The notes under the pieces are model-generated. The model did no database searches and was not told where the DNA came from. It saw nothing but the letters and a program-made list of their open reading frames with translations. The position numbers were made by a program, and so were the translations under genes. A stretch of DNA of 64,000 nucleotides. Origin: Oscillospiraceae bacterium (lineage in GTDB: Bacteria; Bacillota; Clostridia; Oscillospirales; Ruminococcaceae). Shown piece by piece: positions 16,762 through 25,144 of the stretch. Every line of letters begins with the position of its first letter. Position 1 is the stretch's first letter. The DNA is taken from positions 1 through 64,000 of the forward strand of contig SFFD01000001.1 in assembly GCA_004556975.1 (NCBI GenBank), written 5' to 3'.

Positions 16762-19185
16762 TCAGTTATCAACAATCTCCATAACCGCTTTTGTTACTGC
16801 AAGGGCGGTTTTTTGTATATCCGCTTTGTCAATAAGACTTTCGAGCTCCAGCGGGTTAGAGACAAATCCAACTTCAAGCATAACAGCGGGGCAAAGGGTA
16901 AGCCGCGTTACGGAATAATAGTCCTGTTTGGAACCCTCGTTATCGCGGCGCGTTGCAGCAGAGATATAATCCACCAGTTTCTGTGAAAATTCGGCAGACT
17001 CGTCATAGTGATAATACACTTCCGTTCCGCACCAAAGGTTTGCGTCGGCATTTTCCGCAACGGAGTTTGCATGACAGCATATGTAAACGTCGACAAAAGC
17101 TTCTCTTGCGGGGTCCGTCCTTCCGTATGTATCAAGCTTGCTTCCGTCAGAAACGAGCAACACGATTTTTGCGCCAAGGCGTTCCAAGCTTTCCGCAATG
17201 GTCATTGTGTTGGCAAGGTTGATTTCGGCTTCGTTCACGCCATATTCGCCGGCGGGACTGAGTGCGCCCGGGTCGGGTCCGCCGTGACCGGAGCACACCG
17301 CAACCGTTATTCCCGAAAGAGGTTTTTCAAGGTCGCCGGAAAGTACGGGCTGTTTTTTGAGCACCACGGTTAACGTTCCGGATTCTTCGTCAGTCTGAAT
17401 GTCCCATCCCCAAAGGGTATGCTTTGCAAGCACCGCAACGGTAATTGTACCGTCTTTGTTATCTATTGGATTTACAATATAGAACAATTCAGATTCCCTG
17501 TCTATGGAGCCAAAGTCGCTGTAAACGGTGTTATAAAGGGTAAGCCGCAGCTTTTTGCCGTCAATTTCGCCTTTGAACGCAGGAATATTTGTGCAGGAAA
17601 GGCGAAGCAGTTCATAATTTTCGCCGGTTTCGCGTTTTACGGCGGTAACGGTATTTTGGATATCCCCGTTACCTGTAACGGGAATGCTGTGCTCTTTTTT
17701 GATGTACCCGCCCATGGCAAGACCGTACCAATCGTCGGTCTCGTCAACAACATAGTCGGCACATCCGGTGCGAAGCGTTGCGGTAAAGTTTCCGGTGGTT
17801 TCCGGCGACGGTTCGATTCCGGCAAGGTTACAGCTGGCACGAATTGCAAGCCTTGCACTGTCGCCTACGGCAAAAACCTCGCCGGCGCTGTTATAGTTTT
17901 TTGTTTCTCCGTTATAAATAAGCGTATAAAAAACCTGACCAAGAGAGGTTACCTCGCCGGAAACAAATTTGTCCTCCGGAATAACAACTTCCGCTTTAAA
18001 TTTTGCGGGGATACCGGGGTCGGCGGCCGCCACTTGAGAAAGCAATATGCTTTTTCCCGCAATATTGGCATAAACCTTGCCTCCGCTTGGGCCTATGCAG
18101 GTTATGGTCACGGCTTCATCGGGTCGCGCAGAAAGAGAAGATGCCGGAGAAAGCGATGAAAGACGGGATGTCTTTCCGCTTGTTTCGGAACCTGTACTGC
18201 GCTTTACAGTGATGCGGCGCACGCTGTCACCTTGAGAAAAAGTATAAGTTGCGCCTTTTTTGGGGGCGTCCACCGTTACGGCAAAAAGTCCGCTTGTTCC
18301 GGTGCGTTCTATTTCAGCCCCATCCATATACAGCTTTTTGCCCGGGTCGGAAGTTCCGAAAATTGTGTATTTGTATGTTTCGACAGTAATTGAAGAGGAG
18401 GTGGGACGGGTGATGGCAAATTTTTTTGAGATAGAAAAATCTGCGTATTCGTCAAGAGTTTTGCTGTCAAACGCGTTTACAAGATAACTTGCGCTGCCGT
18501 TTGCATTGTTTTTAAGCGCTTTGTAATCGTATGCGCAAAAACCTGTTTTGTGAAGGCTGTTGACAAGATATTGATTATTTAGTTCATATGGGTCGCCGAA
18601 AAAATCGCCTCTGCTTACCGGAACAAGCACCCTTGAAAGATCGTTTACGGTAAATATCAAAGCATCGGAAAAATCAGACTCAAGCTTGTCCAGATAGTTT
18701 TCATAGCCGGTTTCCGAATATGATGAACAAAGGTTTTCTGCAAACATCACACGAAAACAGCCGGAGGAATAAAGCTCAAAGGCACTTTTCGTTGCGTCTT
18801 CGCTTCCAAAGGGCAGGAAAAGTCCTGCCTTTTCGCCAAGGGCTGAAAGATTTTCTTCTGTGGCTTCCGGGGCGGGAATGAGAATATATTCAAAATCTTT
18901 TGCAAAAAGCGCGGCGGAGGAATCACTGCGGCAAAGCGCAAAAAGCCGGATTCCGTCTGTCGAACTTAAAAGACTGTCTATATAACCTTCAGAATATCCG
19001 TTGCGGCAGTCAACCAAAATTCCGTCAAAACCGTTTTCCGAAGCAAAAGCGGCCGCTTCATAGGCGGCAACGCCGTCGCCGGCTTTAAGAACAAAAAATT
19101 TATCAATATTTTCTGCGGCAAAGGCACAAACAGAAATCAGGATTACAGCTGCGCCGGCAAGGATTAAGGAAAATATCTTTTTCAA
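16762..19185 (-). CDS. Secreted N-acetylmuramoyl-L-alanine amidase with large N-terminal region
   Basis: The protein has 807 residues. A signal peptide is clear (MKKIFSLILAGAAVILISVC, cleavage near CAFAAEN). The N-terminal 200 residues resemble a TIM-barrel-like region (GFDGILVDCRNGYSEG); the middle is beta-rich with a Ser/Thr linker near 335-350. The last 185 residues are an Amidase_3 domain with zinc and catalytic residues in place: GHGG, NEAEIN, CCHAN and MLEVGFVSNP. It cleaves the amide bond between N-acetylmuramic acid and the stem peptide. Its ATG overlaps the stop of the upstream small Cys-rich gene, so they are translationally coupled. Confidence 0.9.
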   Translation of the reverse strand: MKKIFSLILAGAAVILISVCAFAAENIDKFFVLKAGDGVAAYEAAAFASENGFDGILVDCRNGYSEGYIDSLLSSTDGIRLFALCRSDSSAALFAKDFEYILIPAPEATEENLSALGEKAGLFLPFGSEDATKSAFELYSSGCFRVMFAENLCSSYSETGYENYLDKLESDFSDALIFTVNDLSRVLVPVSRGDFFGDPYELNNQYLVNSLHKTGFCAYDYKALKNNANGSASYLVNAFDSKTLDEYADFSISKKFAITRPTSSSITVETYKYTIFGTSDPGKKLYMDGAEIERTGTSGLFAVTVDAPKKGATYTFSQGDSVRRITVKRSTGSETSGKTSRLSSLSPASSLSARPDEAVTITCIGPSGGKVYANIAGKSILLSQVAAADPGIPAKFKAEVVIPEDKFVSGEVTSLGQVFYTLIYNGETKNYNSAGEVFAVGDSARLAIRASCNLAGIEPSPETTGNFTATLRTGCADYVVDETDDWYGLAMGGYIKKEHSIPVTGNGDIQNTVTAVKRETGENYELLRLSCTNIPAFKGEIDGKKLRLTLYNTVYSDFGSIDRESELFYIVNPIDNKDGTITVAVLAKHTLWGWDIQTDEESGTLTVVLKKQPVLSGDLEKPLSGITVAVCSGHGGPDPGALSPAGEYGVNEAEINLANTMTIAESLERLGAKIVLLVSDGSKLDTYGRTDPAREAFVDVYICCHANSVAENADANLWCGTEVYYHYDESAEFSQKLVDYISAATRRDNEGSKQDYYSVTRLTLCPAVMLEVGFVSNPLELESLIDKADIQKTALAVTKAVMEIVDN

Positions 19186-19397
19186 ATTTTAAAATCCTCC
19201 GGATTAAATTGCTGAATTTCGGGGGAAATAGGCTTCGGCTTTCTTAAAAGAGGGTCATACGTGAACGAAAGGCAGGAAAAACCTTTTTCTACAACTCCTT
19301 TCTTTTTGCAAAGAACGTTTTTGCCGTCTGATGAAAGATAGCCTTTTTCGCAGTATTCGCACCTGGGTTCAATATTTTTATCAAAAAAATTTTTCAC
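19182..19397 (-). CDS. Small four-cysteine protein, unknown function
   Basis: The protein has 71 residues from a GTG at 19397 behind GGGAGG; longer in-frame starts lack a ribosome binding site. It contains CEYC and, further on, CKKKG and GFSCLSF, a spacing that suggests a small zinc ribbon. The C-terminus is Pro-rich (RKPKPISPEIQQF). I do not recognise a named family. It is coupled by a 4-base overlap to the amidase gene. Confidence 0.7.
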   Translation of the reverse strand: MKNFFDKNIEPRCEYCEKGYLSSDGKNVLCKKKGVVEKGFSCLSFTYDPLLRKPKPISPEIQQFNPEDFKI

Positions 19398-19440
19398 AAA
19401 AGCGCCTCCCTTTCCCTTTATATCTAATATTATAGCAAAC

Positions 19441-19477
19441 AAAAAGTCGCTTTTCTATAACAAAATGTGACTTTTTT
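19441..19477 (-). terminator. Stem-loop terminator after the YlbJ-like gene
   Basis: AAAAAGTC...GACTTTTT arms around a 20-base loop lie between the YlbJ-like gene and the downstream small gene on the minus strand. Confidence 0.6.
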
Positions 19478-19524
19478 ATGCTTAATAAGAATAATAATAC
19501 CCAATTTTGCTTTTTATTGCGCAA

Positions 19525-20640
19525 TTATTTCTGCTTTTTTCCGACGTTTTGCCAAAAGCTCTTTAAAAGTGGTTCGGATTCGCTTTTAGGAGGAACAAAA
19601 GAAAGCAAGAACAGCGACGCCATGCAAAGAAGGCTTACGGCAACCGGTGCGGATGCGGAAAGCACCGTTTCAATATTGCTGCCCTGAACGGAAAAGGCGG
19701 CGGCGGTTTCTCCGGATATAGAAAAAAACGTACGCAGCAGCACGGCGGATAAGGCCGCTGTTATCGGGCGGGAAACAAGAAAGGGAAGAAGGGGAACGCG
19801 GCTTTCTTCGGTAGCGGCGGCAACTTGAAGCATTACCGAAATGCCGGAAAATGCAGAAATTGCTCCGGCAGTGACTATTGCGGCGCTGCCGCCGATTGCG
19901 CCGCAGGCGGCGCAGCCTGCCGTAACTTCAAAAAATCCGGCAAAAATTGCTTTATATAGGGGCGAAGTACAGATATGCGTAAAAAAATACCCCTGCTCGC
20001 AAACGCCGAGGGCGCCGCAGGCAATTATAATAAAGGCGCACATTCTGAAACAGCTTTCCGCCGCAGAGCTTACGGATTCTATTATGCAGGCGGAACTGCT
20101 GCTTCGCGGCGGTGCTTTAAGTAAAGACGGCGGTGCTTTTTTGCAAAAAAAAGCACCGGATGCGGCAATAACTGCGCCGGAAAAGAGCTGTGCAAAAAAA
20201 AGCATAAGGCCTGCCTTTATGCTTCCAAGCATTGCGCCGCCCACCGCCGCAATAAGAAACGGCGGCCCGGGATTCACACAAAAAGTCAGCATCCGCGCAC
20301 CGGTTTTTTGCGTTAAAGTACCGCATAAAACCGAATCGTTTATGCATTTTGCCGCGGCGGGGTAACCGCCGATTGCGGCGGCAAGCAAAATTCCGCCGGC
20401 GCTTTCGGGAAGTTTCAAAAACTTTGTAACAGGGCGCAGCGTAGCTGAAAAGAAATCTGCGGCGTAACTTTTGCAAATAAAAACCGAAAGCGCCATGAAT
20501 GGAAAAAGAGACGGAATCACGGCGCCGGAACAAAGCAAAAGCCCGCGGCGAATTCCATTGGAAAGAGCGCCGCTGTTAAAAAGCAAAACTATTCCGAGAC
20601 CACCTGCGCAAATAGCGGTAAAAAAATTTTTTCTTTTCAA
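19525..20640 (-). CDS. YlbJ-like sporulation integral membrane protein
   Basis: About 371 residues with roughly eight hydrophobic segments. SGAVIPSLFPFMALSVFI near the N-terminus, IGGYPAAAKCIND and FCVNPGPPFLIAAVGGAMLG are hallmarks of the YlbJ/SpoVV nucleoside-recognition-like membrane family. In B. subtilis the family member carries dipicolinic acid from the mother cell towards the forespore. The start is uncertain: the TTG at 20640 gives LKRKNFF before the first membrane segment; GTG 20673 and TTG 20694 are also open but lack clear ribosome binding sites. Confidence 0.75.
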   Translation of the reverse strand: MKRKNFFTAICAGGLGIVLLFNSGALSNGIRRGLLLCSGAVIPSLFPFMALSVFICKSYAADFFSATLRPVTKFLKLPESAGGILLAAAIGGYPAAAKCINDSVLCGTLTQKTGARMLTFCVNPGPPFLIAAVGGAMLGSIKAGLMLFFAQLFSGAVIAASGAFFCKKAPPSLLKAPPRSSSSACIIESVSSAAESCFRMCAFIIIACGALGVCEQGYFFTHICTSPLYKAIFAGFFEVTAGCAACGAIGGSAAIVTAGAISAFSGISVMLQVAAATEESRVPLLPFLVSRPITAALSAVLLRTFFSISGETAAAFSVQGSNIETVLSASAPVAVSLLCMASLFLLSFVPPKSESEPLLKSFWQNVGKKQK

Positions 20641-20676
20641 AAAAATCCAGCTTTCGTAAACTAAGTTTTGCACCGC

Positions 20677-20705
20677 TTGATAGAAAAGGTGCAATATGCT
20701 AAAAT
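20677..20705 (+). promoter_or_regulatory. Sigma-A promoter of the lipoprotein gene
   Basis: TTGATA (20677-20682), 17 bases and TAAAAT (20700-20705) precede the lipoprotein start by 36-40 bases. Confidence 0.8.
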
Positions 20706-20744
20706 ATATGAAGAAACTTTAGTTAATAGAAAGGGGAAACCTTG

Positions 20745-21695
20745 TTGAAAAAGATAATTGCTTCAGTTTTGGCTGTTCTGATACTTTTTACGGCCTGCGG
20801 AAAAGAAACAGTAGGAACAGACTATGATTTTTCTTCGGTAATTGATGAAACCGTAAGGCAGGTGGTAAATGCAGCGCCCAGCCCCATGCATGACAGCATA
20901 TACGGCGAATGGTCGGTTATAAATGCGGCAATATGCAATGCGGATGTTCCCCAAAGCTGGTTTGACGCATATTACGAAAACCTTTGTGCGGTGCTTATGG
21001 ATTCGGACGGCGTGCTTAGTGCAACCAAAAATACCGAATATTCAAGAACAATAATAGCGCTTTCCGCAATCGGAAAAAATCCCTCAAACACCGCAGGATA
21101 TGACCTTTTTGCTCACTATATGACCATTGATGAAATTTCAAAACAGGGTATTTCCGGTGTGATATTTGCGCTTATTGCTCTTGACTGCAAGGATTATCCC
21201 CTGCCAAAAGATTCCGACGTTACACGCGAAGACCTGATAGACTACATACTTGAAAAAGAATATGACGGCGGCGGCTGGGCAATAATCGGCGATACCGCCG
21301 ACGTTGACATTACGGCGCAGGTTTTACAGGCGCTTGCTCCTCATACCGATGATGAAAAAGTTGCCGCCGCTGTGGAACGTGCAATAGCGCTGCTTTCCGC
21401 GCGCCAAAACGATGACGGCGGTTTTTATGCCTGGAAAGGGATAAACTCGCAGACTACGGCGCAGGTGATAATAGCGCTTACGTCCCTTGGAATCAATCCG
21501 CGAACGGACGAGCGCTTTATTAAAAACGACGGATGGACCGGATCTTTCATTATGAAATATTATCTTAATGACGGAAGCTTTTGCCATACAATAGGAAACG
21601 GTTCGGACCCTATGGCCACAGACCAGTGCCTTCAGGCACTTATTTCAATAAAAATGCTTGATAACGGTCAAGGATCTTTTTACGATTTCACATAA
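20745..21695 (+). CDS. Lipoprotein with prenyltransferase-like alpha/alpha-toroid repeats
   Basis: The protein has 316 residues. A lipoprotein signal (LAVLILFTAC, Cys near 18) places it on the outer face of the membrane. The mature part is all-helical with repeats of the terpenoid cyclase/prenyltransferase fold: DGGGWAI, DDGGFYAWKG, DITAQVLQALAPH, TTAQVIIALTSLG and TDQCLQALISI. In Gram-positive anaerobes such repeats occur in surface proteins that bind ligands such as corrinoids or in host adhesion; I cannot assign a ligand. TTG at 20745 has AAGGGG eight bases upstream; the adjacent TTG at 20742 is also possible. Confidence 0.75.
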   Translation: MKKIIASVLAVLILFTACGKETVGTDYDFSSVIDETVRQVVNAAPSPMHDSIYGEWSVINAAICNADVPQSWFDAYYENLCAVLMDSDGVLSATKNTEYSRTIIALSAIGKNPSNTAGYDLFAHYMTIDEISKQGISGVIFALIALDCKDYPLPKDSDVTREDLIDYILEKEYDGGGWAIIGDTADVDITAQVLQALAPHTDDEKVAAAVERAIALLSARQNDDGGFYAWKGINSQTTAQVIIALTSLGINPRTDERFIKNDGWTGSFIMKYYLNDGSFCHTIGNGSDPMATDQCLQALISIKMLDNGQGSFYDFT

Positions 21696-21700
21696 AGAAA

Positions 21701-21725
21701 AAAAGGGAGCACAGCTCCCTTTTTG
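21701..21725 (+). terminator. Rho-independent terminator
   Basis: AAAAGGGAGC / GCTCCCTTTT with an ACA loop, between convergent genes. Confidence 0.85.
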
Positions 21726-21734
21726 TTGCACAGC

Positions 21735-22319
21735 TTATTTTTTATTGGGATTTTTAGGACGCTTTTTGCGAACGGTATAGCCCATTTGACCGAGCTTTTT
21801 GCCTTGAGCAAAATATTCACCGTGTGAATAAAACATAACACCGGCTTTACGAAGATCAAGCTTGCCTTTGTCGTCAATATATTTTTCGTCGACATCTACG
21901 GCAACAATTTCAGCAATGAACATATCGTGACTTCCAAGCCGCTTTATTTCTTTGACTTTGCATTCAAGAGAAACGGGACTCTGGTCAATAATCGGCGCTT
22001 TTACTGCGGAAGCCGCCACAGGAGTCAGCTTCATTTCGGCAAACTTATCCGTGTCTCTTCCGGAACGGACGCCGCAAAAATCCGCGGCACGGGTAAGTTC
22101 GGCAGTAGTTACATTTATACAAAATTCCATATTCTCTTCAATTATATGATGGCTCCATCTTTCCGGACGGATTGAAACATATGTCATGGGCGGAACGGAG
22201 TTGATAATTCCTGTCCACGCGACGGTAAGAACATTAGGATTTTCCGCAGTGCCGCATGTCACAAGAGCCGCCGGAGCGGGTGCAAGCAGAGTGCCTGGCT
22301 TCCAAACTTGTTTTGACAT
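21735..22319 (-). CDS. Flavin reductase family protein (FMN-binding)
   Basis: The protein has 194 residues with the split-barrel FMN-binding fold: NPNVLTVAWTGIINSVPPMT, VSIRPERWSHHII, FCINVTT and a central RSGRDTDKF. Members reduce free flavin with NAD(P)H or act as small flavoproteins. The C-terminus is Lys-rich. GGAGG lies a few bases upstream of the ATG. It is a single-gene unit. Confidence 0.88.
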   Translation of the reverse strand: MSKQVWKPGTLLAPAPAALVTCGTAENPNVLTVAWTGIINSVPPMTYVSIRPERWSHHIIEENMEFCINVTTAELTRAADFCGVRSGRDTDKFAEMKLTPVAASAVKAPIIDQSPVSLECKVKEIKRLGSHDMFIAEIVAVDVDEKYIDDKGKLDLRKAGVMFYSHGEYFAQGKKLGQMGYTVRKKRPKNPNKK

Positions 22320-22433
22320 AATACCCTCCTAAAATGCAATATGAAATTAAACAATATTTATATATATAATTATAACATTATTCCGACGCCTTATCAAGAC
22401 GGTAAGGCTGCGGTAAAAAGAAAAGGGGCAAAA

Positions 22434-23123
22434 ATGACAAAATATATTTTCATCGACCTTGATGAAACTCTGCTTGATTTTAAAAGGGCAGAAAAGGAAG
22501 CGGTTGCAAAGGCGCTGGAGCATTTCGGAATTGAAGATAAGGAAAGTACCCTTGCGCTTTACAGCAAAATTAATCTTTCACAATGGAAGCTGCTTGAGCA
22601 GCAAAAGATTACCTTGCCGGAGGTTAAAAGCCGCCGCTTTGAACTGCTTTTTAAAGAACTCGGCTGCGATGCTTCGCCGGAATCTGCCGCAGAATATTAT
22701 GAGGAATGTCTCGGCGACGGAGCATATGCGCTTTCCGGTGCGGAAGAGGCGCTTAAATCCCTTCTTTGCAAAGGTCATCGCCTTTTTTTGGCGTCCAACG
22801 GAACGCGAAGGGTGCAGGAACGCAGGCTTGAAAAAACAGGTTTAGGAAAATATTTTGAAAAGGTGTTTGTTTCGGAAGAGATAGGATTTTTCAAGCCAGA
22901 TTCGCGGTATTTTGAAGCATGCTTTTCACAGATAAGCGGCTTTGACAGATTAAAAGCGGTGATGGTCGGCGACAGCCTTTCTTCCGACATAACGGGCGGC
23001 ATAAATGCCGGTATCGAAACTGTATGGCTAAACCGTTTTGGAGAGAAAAACGAAAGCGCAATTCAACCGGATTACGAAATTTCCGATATTTCGGAATTGC
23101 CCGGATTGATTGAAAATATTTGA
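22434..23123 (+). CDS. HAD-superfamily hydrolase, YjjG-like
   Basis: The protein has 229 residues. HAD motif I is IDLDETLLDF, motif II LASNGTRRVQ, motif III around FKPDSRYFEAC, and motif IV MVGDSLSSDITGG. YjjG-type enzymes are 5'-nucleotidases for pyrimidine and modified nucleotides. I choose the ATG at 22434 after AAAAGGGGC; the longer open frame begins in the AT-rich spacer and lacks a signal. Confidence 0.88.
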   Translation: MTKYIFIDLDETLLDFKRAEKEAVAKALEHFGIEDKESTLALYSKINLSQWKLLEQQKITLPEVKSRRFELLFKELGCDASPESAAEYYEECLGDGAYALSGAEEALKSLLCKGHRLFLASNGTRRVQERRLEKTGLGKYFEKVFVSEEIGFFKPDSRYFEACFSQISGFDRLKAVMVGDSLSSDITGGINAGIETVWLNRFGEKNESAIQPDYEISDISELPGLIENI

Positions 23124-23157
23124 AAAATACAGCGGAACTTTACCGCTGTATTTTTTT
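23123..23157 (+). terminator. Rho-independent terminator
   Basis: AAAAATACAGCGG / CCGCTGTATTTTTTT with a 7-base loop. Confidence 0.85.
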
Positions 23158-23191
23158 ATTTTTCCCGGGAAAAATATTTCGGGTGAATTAA

Positions 23192-23599
23192 ATGAACGGA
23201 TATAAAAAGAACATGATTATTTTTACGGCGGGCGCTGCCGGATATACTCTTCTTGAGGTGCTCTGGCGCGGTCACAGCCATTGGAGCATGGCTGCCGCAG
23301 GCGGAATTTCACTTTTACTGCTTTCAAAAGTATTTCACAAGCTTGCCGCCGCGCCGATATATTTTAAATCAATAATCGGCGGAGGAATTATAACTATTAT
23401 TGAATTTTGCTTCGGCGCTGTGTTTAATCTCGGACTTGGAATGCATGTCTGGGATTATTCGGGAGTGAAAGGCAATATTTTGGGGCAGATTTGTCCGCTT
23501 TATACAGTGCTCTGGTGCCTGGTATGCGCGCCGGTATCTTATTTTCAGCAAAAAATCGAGGAAGGCAAAATAAAATTTACCAAAAAAGCGCTGCCGTAA
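23192..23599 (+). CDS. Putative ABC-transporter type IV membrane protein (PF06541-like)
   Basis: The protein has 135 residues with four hydrophobic segments. GGGIITIIEFCFG, MHVWDYSG and GQICPLYTVLWCL are the recurring motifs of this small membrane family, usually annotated 'putative ABC transporter permease' although no transport function is proven. A ribosome binding site is only weakly visible (GGGTG). Confidence 0.75.
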   Translation: MNGYKKNMIIFTAGAAGYTLLEVLWRGHSHWSMAAAGGISLLLLSKVFHKLAAAPIYFKSIIGGGIITIIEFCFGAVFNLGLGMHVWDYSGVKGNILGQICPLYTVLWCLVCAPVSYFQQKIEEGKIKFTKKALP

Positions 23600-23651
23600 A
23601 AACGAATATGAGCCGGCTTTAAGGCAAAAATAACAGCGAGGTGAAAACTTG

Positions 23652-23858
23652 ATGGATAAGGATAAAAAAGAGCTTCCCTTAGGGTTTGGGATGGCGCTTG
23701 CGCAGGACCCTAAAGCAATGCGCTACTTCGCGTCGCTGTCTCCTATGCAGCAGGAACGTGTTATCACACAGATACACACTATCGGCTCGAAGCAGGAAAT
23801 GCGTCATTTTGTGGAATCCATGCGGAATGCGGATTCGGGGCGGATTGAAACGCTTTGA
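23652..23858 (+). CDS. Small conserved hypothetical protein
   Basis: The protein has 68 residues, soluble and helical, with LPLGFGMALAQDPKAMRYF and the end region IGSKQEMRHFVESM. Similar short proteins are familiar from clostridial genomes, but no function is known to me. GAGGTG lies nine bases before the ATG. It ends about 100 bases before the P-loop ATPase gene and may share its transcript. Confidence 0.7.
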   Translation: MDKDKKELPLGFGMALAQDPKAMRYFASLSPMQQERVITQIHTIGSKQEMRHFVESMRNADSGRIETL

Positions 23859-23962
23859 AATACGGGCTCTTTCGGCAAAGCGGAACGGTGCTTTGCCGCA
23901 GGTTACATATCACCCCTTTATGATACTCGGAATAAAATGGAATATCAGAAAGGAGGATACAT

Positions 23963-25036
23963 ATGCCAAAAGAAAATCCTTGCTTTTTTCTTGGAGCAAA
24001 CAGCCCAAAAGGATTTTATTCAAAGTTTGATCAGCTTTTTAATTATGAAAACGGCTGCCGGTGCGTATTGATAAAAGGCGGCCCCGGAACGGGAAAATCC
24101 ACGGTGCTCAAAAAAATCGCAGAGGCGCTTAACAATAAAGGTATGAGCACGGAACTTATATATTGCACGGCGGATACAGATTCCCTTGACGCGGTCATTA
24201 CAGAGGACTGTAAATTTTCAGTGCTTGATGCGACGCCTCCGCATGCGGTTGAACCGAAATATCCGGGCGCTTATGAAGAAATACTGGATCTTTCATCTTG
24301 CTGGAACAAAGATATGCTCAAAAACAATGCGGAAAGAATTCGGAAGCTTTTTAACCTTAACAGAGAGCTTCACGCCGGGGCAAAAAAATATATTTCTGCG
24401 GCGGCAGAACTTTTGGAGGAAGCCGCACGCTTTTCTATGGAAACGCTTTTGCCGGAAAAAATAATCCGCACGGCAAGCCGTATTTGCATAAAAGAATTCG
24501 GAAAAAAACGCCGCTGTCAGGGCAGCGAAAAACTGCGCTTTTTAAGCGCTGTTACTGACAAAGGAATTTTTATGCTTAACAATACGCCAAAAACTTTCTG
24601 CGACAAAATATACGTAATTGAGGACGACTGCGGCGCGGCTTCGCGCATATTTATAAATACAGTTCGCCGCATGGCGCTTGATTACGGCTTCAATATAATA
24701 ACCTGCCGCTGCGGAATATTCCCCGGCGAGAAAAATGAACATATATTCATTCCTGAAATTCGTCTTGGATTTATGACATCAAACCGGCGGCATCCTGTTT
24801 TGGCGCAGCCTTATCGCGTTATTCATGCGAAACGCTTTTCAAATGAAAAGCAAGGCGGAAAAAACAAACTTCGGATTCGCTTTAATTTACGAACCGCATC
24901 GGAACTTTTAGGCGAAGCTTCCTCATGCATAAAAGAGGCAAAAGCAGTTCACGACGAGCTTGAAAAGGAATATATTTCAGCAATGGATTTTGAAGCGGTC
25001 AACAGAAAAACAGAAGAATTTTTAAGCACGCTGTAA
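23963..25036 (+). CDS. P-loop ATPase of the PRK06851 type, function unknown
   Basis: The protein has 357 residues. Walker A is IKGGPGTGKSTVLKKIA (about 36-52), with VLDATPPHAVEPKYPGA and EILDLSSCWN after it. The second half repeats a degenerate nucleotide-binding fold: after IYVIEDDCGAASRIFINTV the sequence goes on with LDYGFNIITCRCGI. This layout matches a Firmicutes family of about 360 residues with no assigned role. AAAGGAGG lies 7 bases before the ATG. Confidence 0.7.
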   Translation: MPKENPCFFLGANSPKGFYSKFDQLFNYENGCRCVLIKGGPGTGKSTVLKKIAEALNNKGMSTELIYCTADTDSLDAVITEDCKFSVLDATPPHAVEPKYPGAYEEILDLSSCWNKDMLKNNAERIRKLFNLNRELHAGAKKYISAAAELLEEAARFSMETLLPEKIIRTASRICIKEFGKKRRCQGSEKLRFLSAVTDKGIFMLNNTPKTFCDKIYVIEDDCGAASRIFINTVRRMALDYGFNIITCRCGIFPGEKNEHIFIPEIRLGFMTSNRRHPVLAQPYRVIHAKRFSNEKQGGKNKLRIRFNLRTASELLGEASSCIKEAKAVHDELEKEYISAMDFEAVNRKTEEFLSTL

Positions 25037-25082
25037 AAAGCAGACGTCCGCCTAAATAATTCGGGCGGGCGCCTGTTTTTTA
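25036..25082 (+). terminator. Rho-independent terminator
   Basis: AAAAAGCAG-CG-CCGCC and its complement ending GCCTGTTTTTT form an imperfect stem with a T-run. Confidence 0.7.
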
Positions 25083-25144
25083 CGAATAAGGATTTTTATT
25101 GAGTCAATATTAAAAATATAAAATTGTACACAGAGGGATATATG

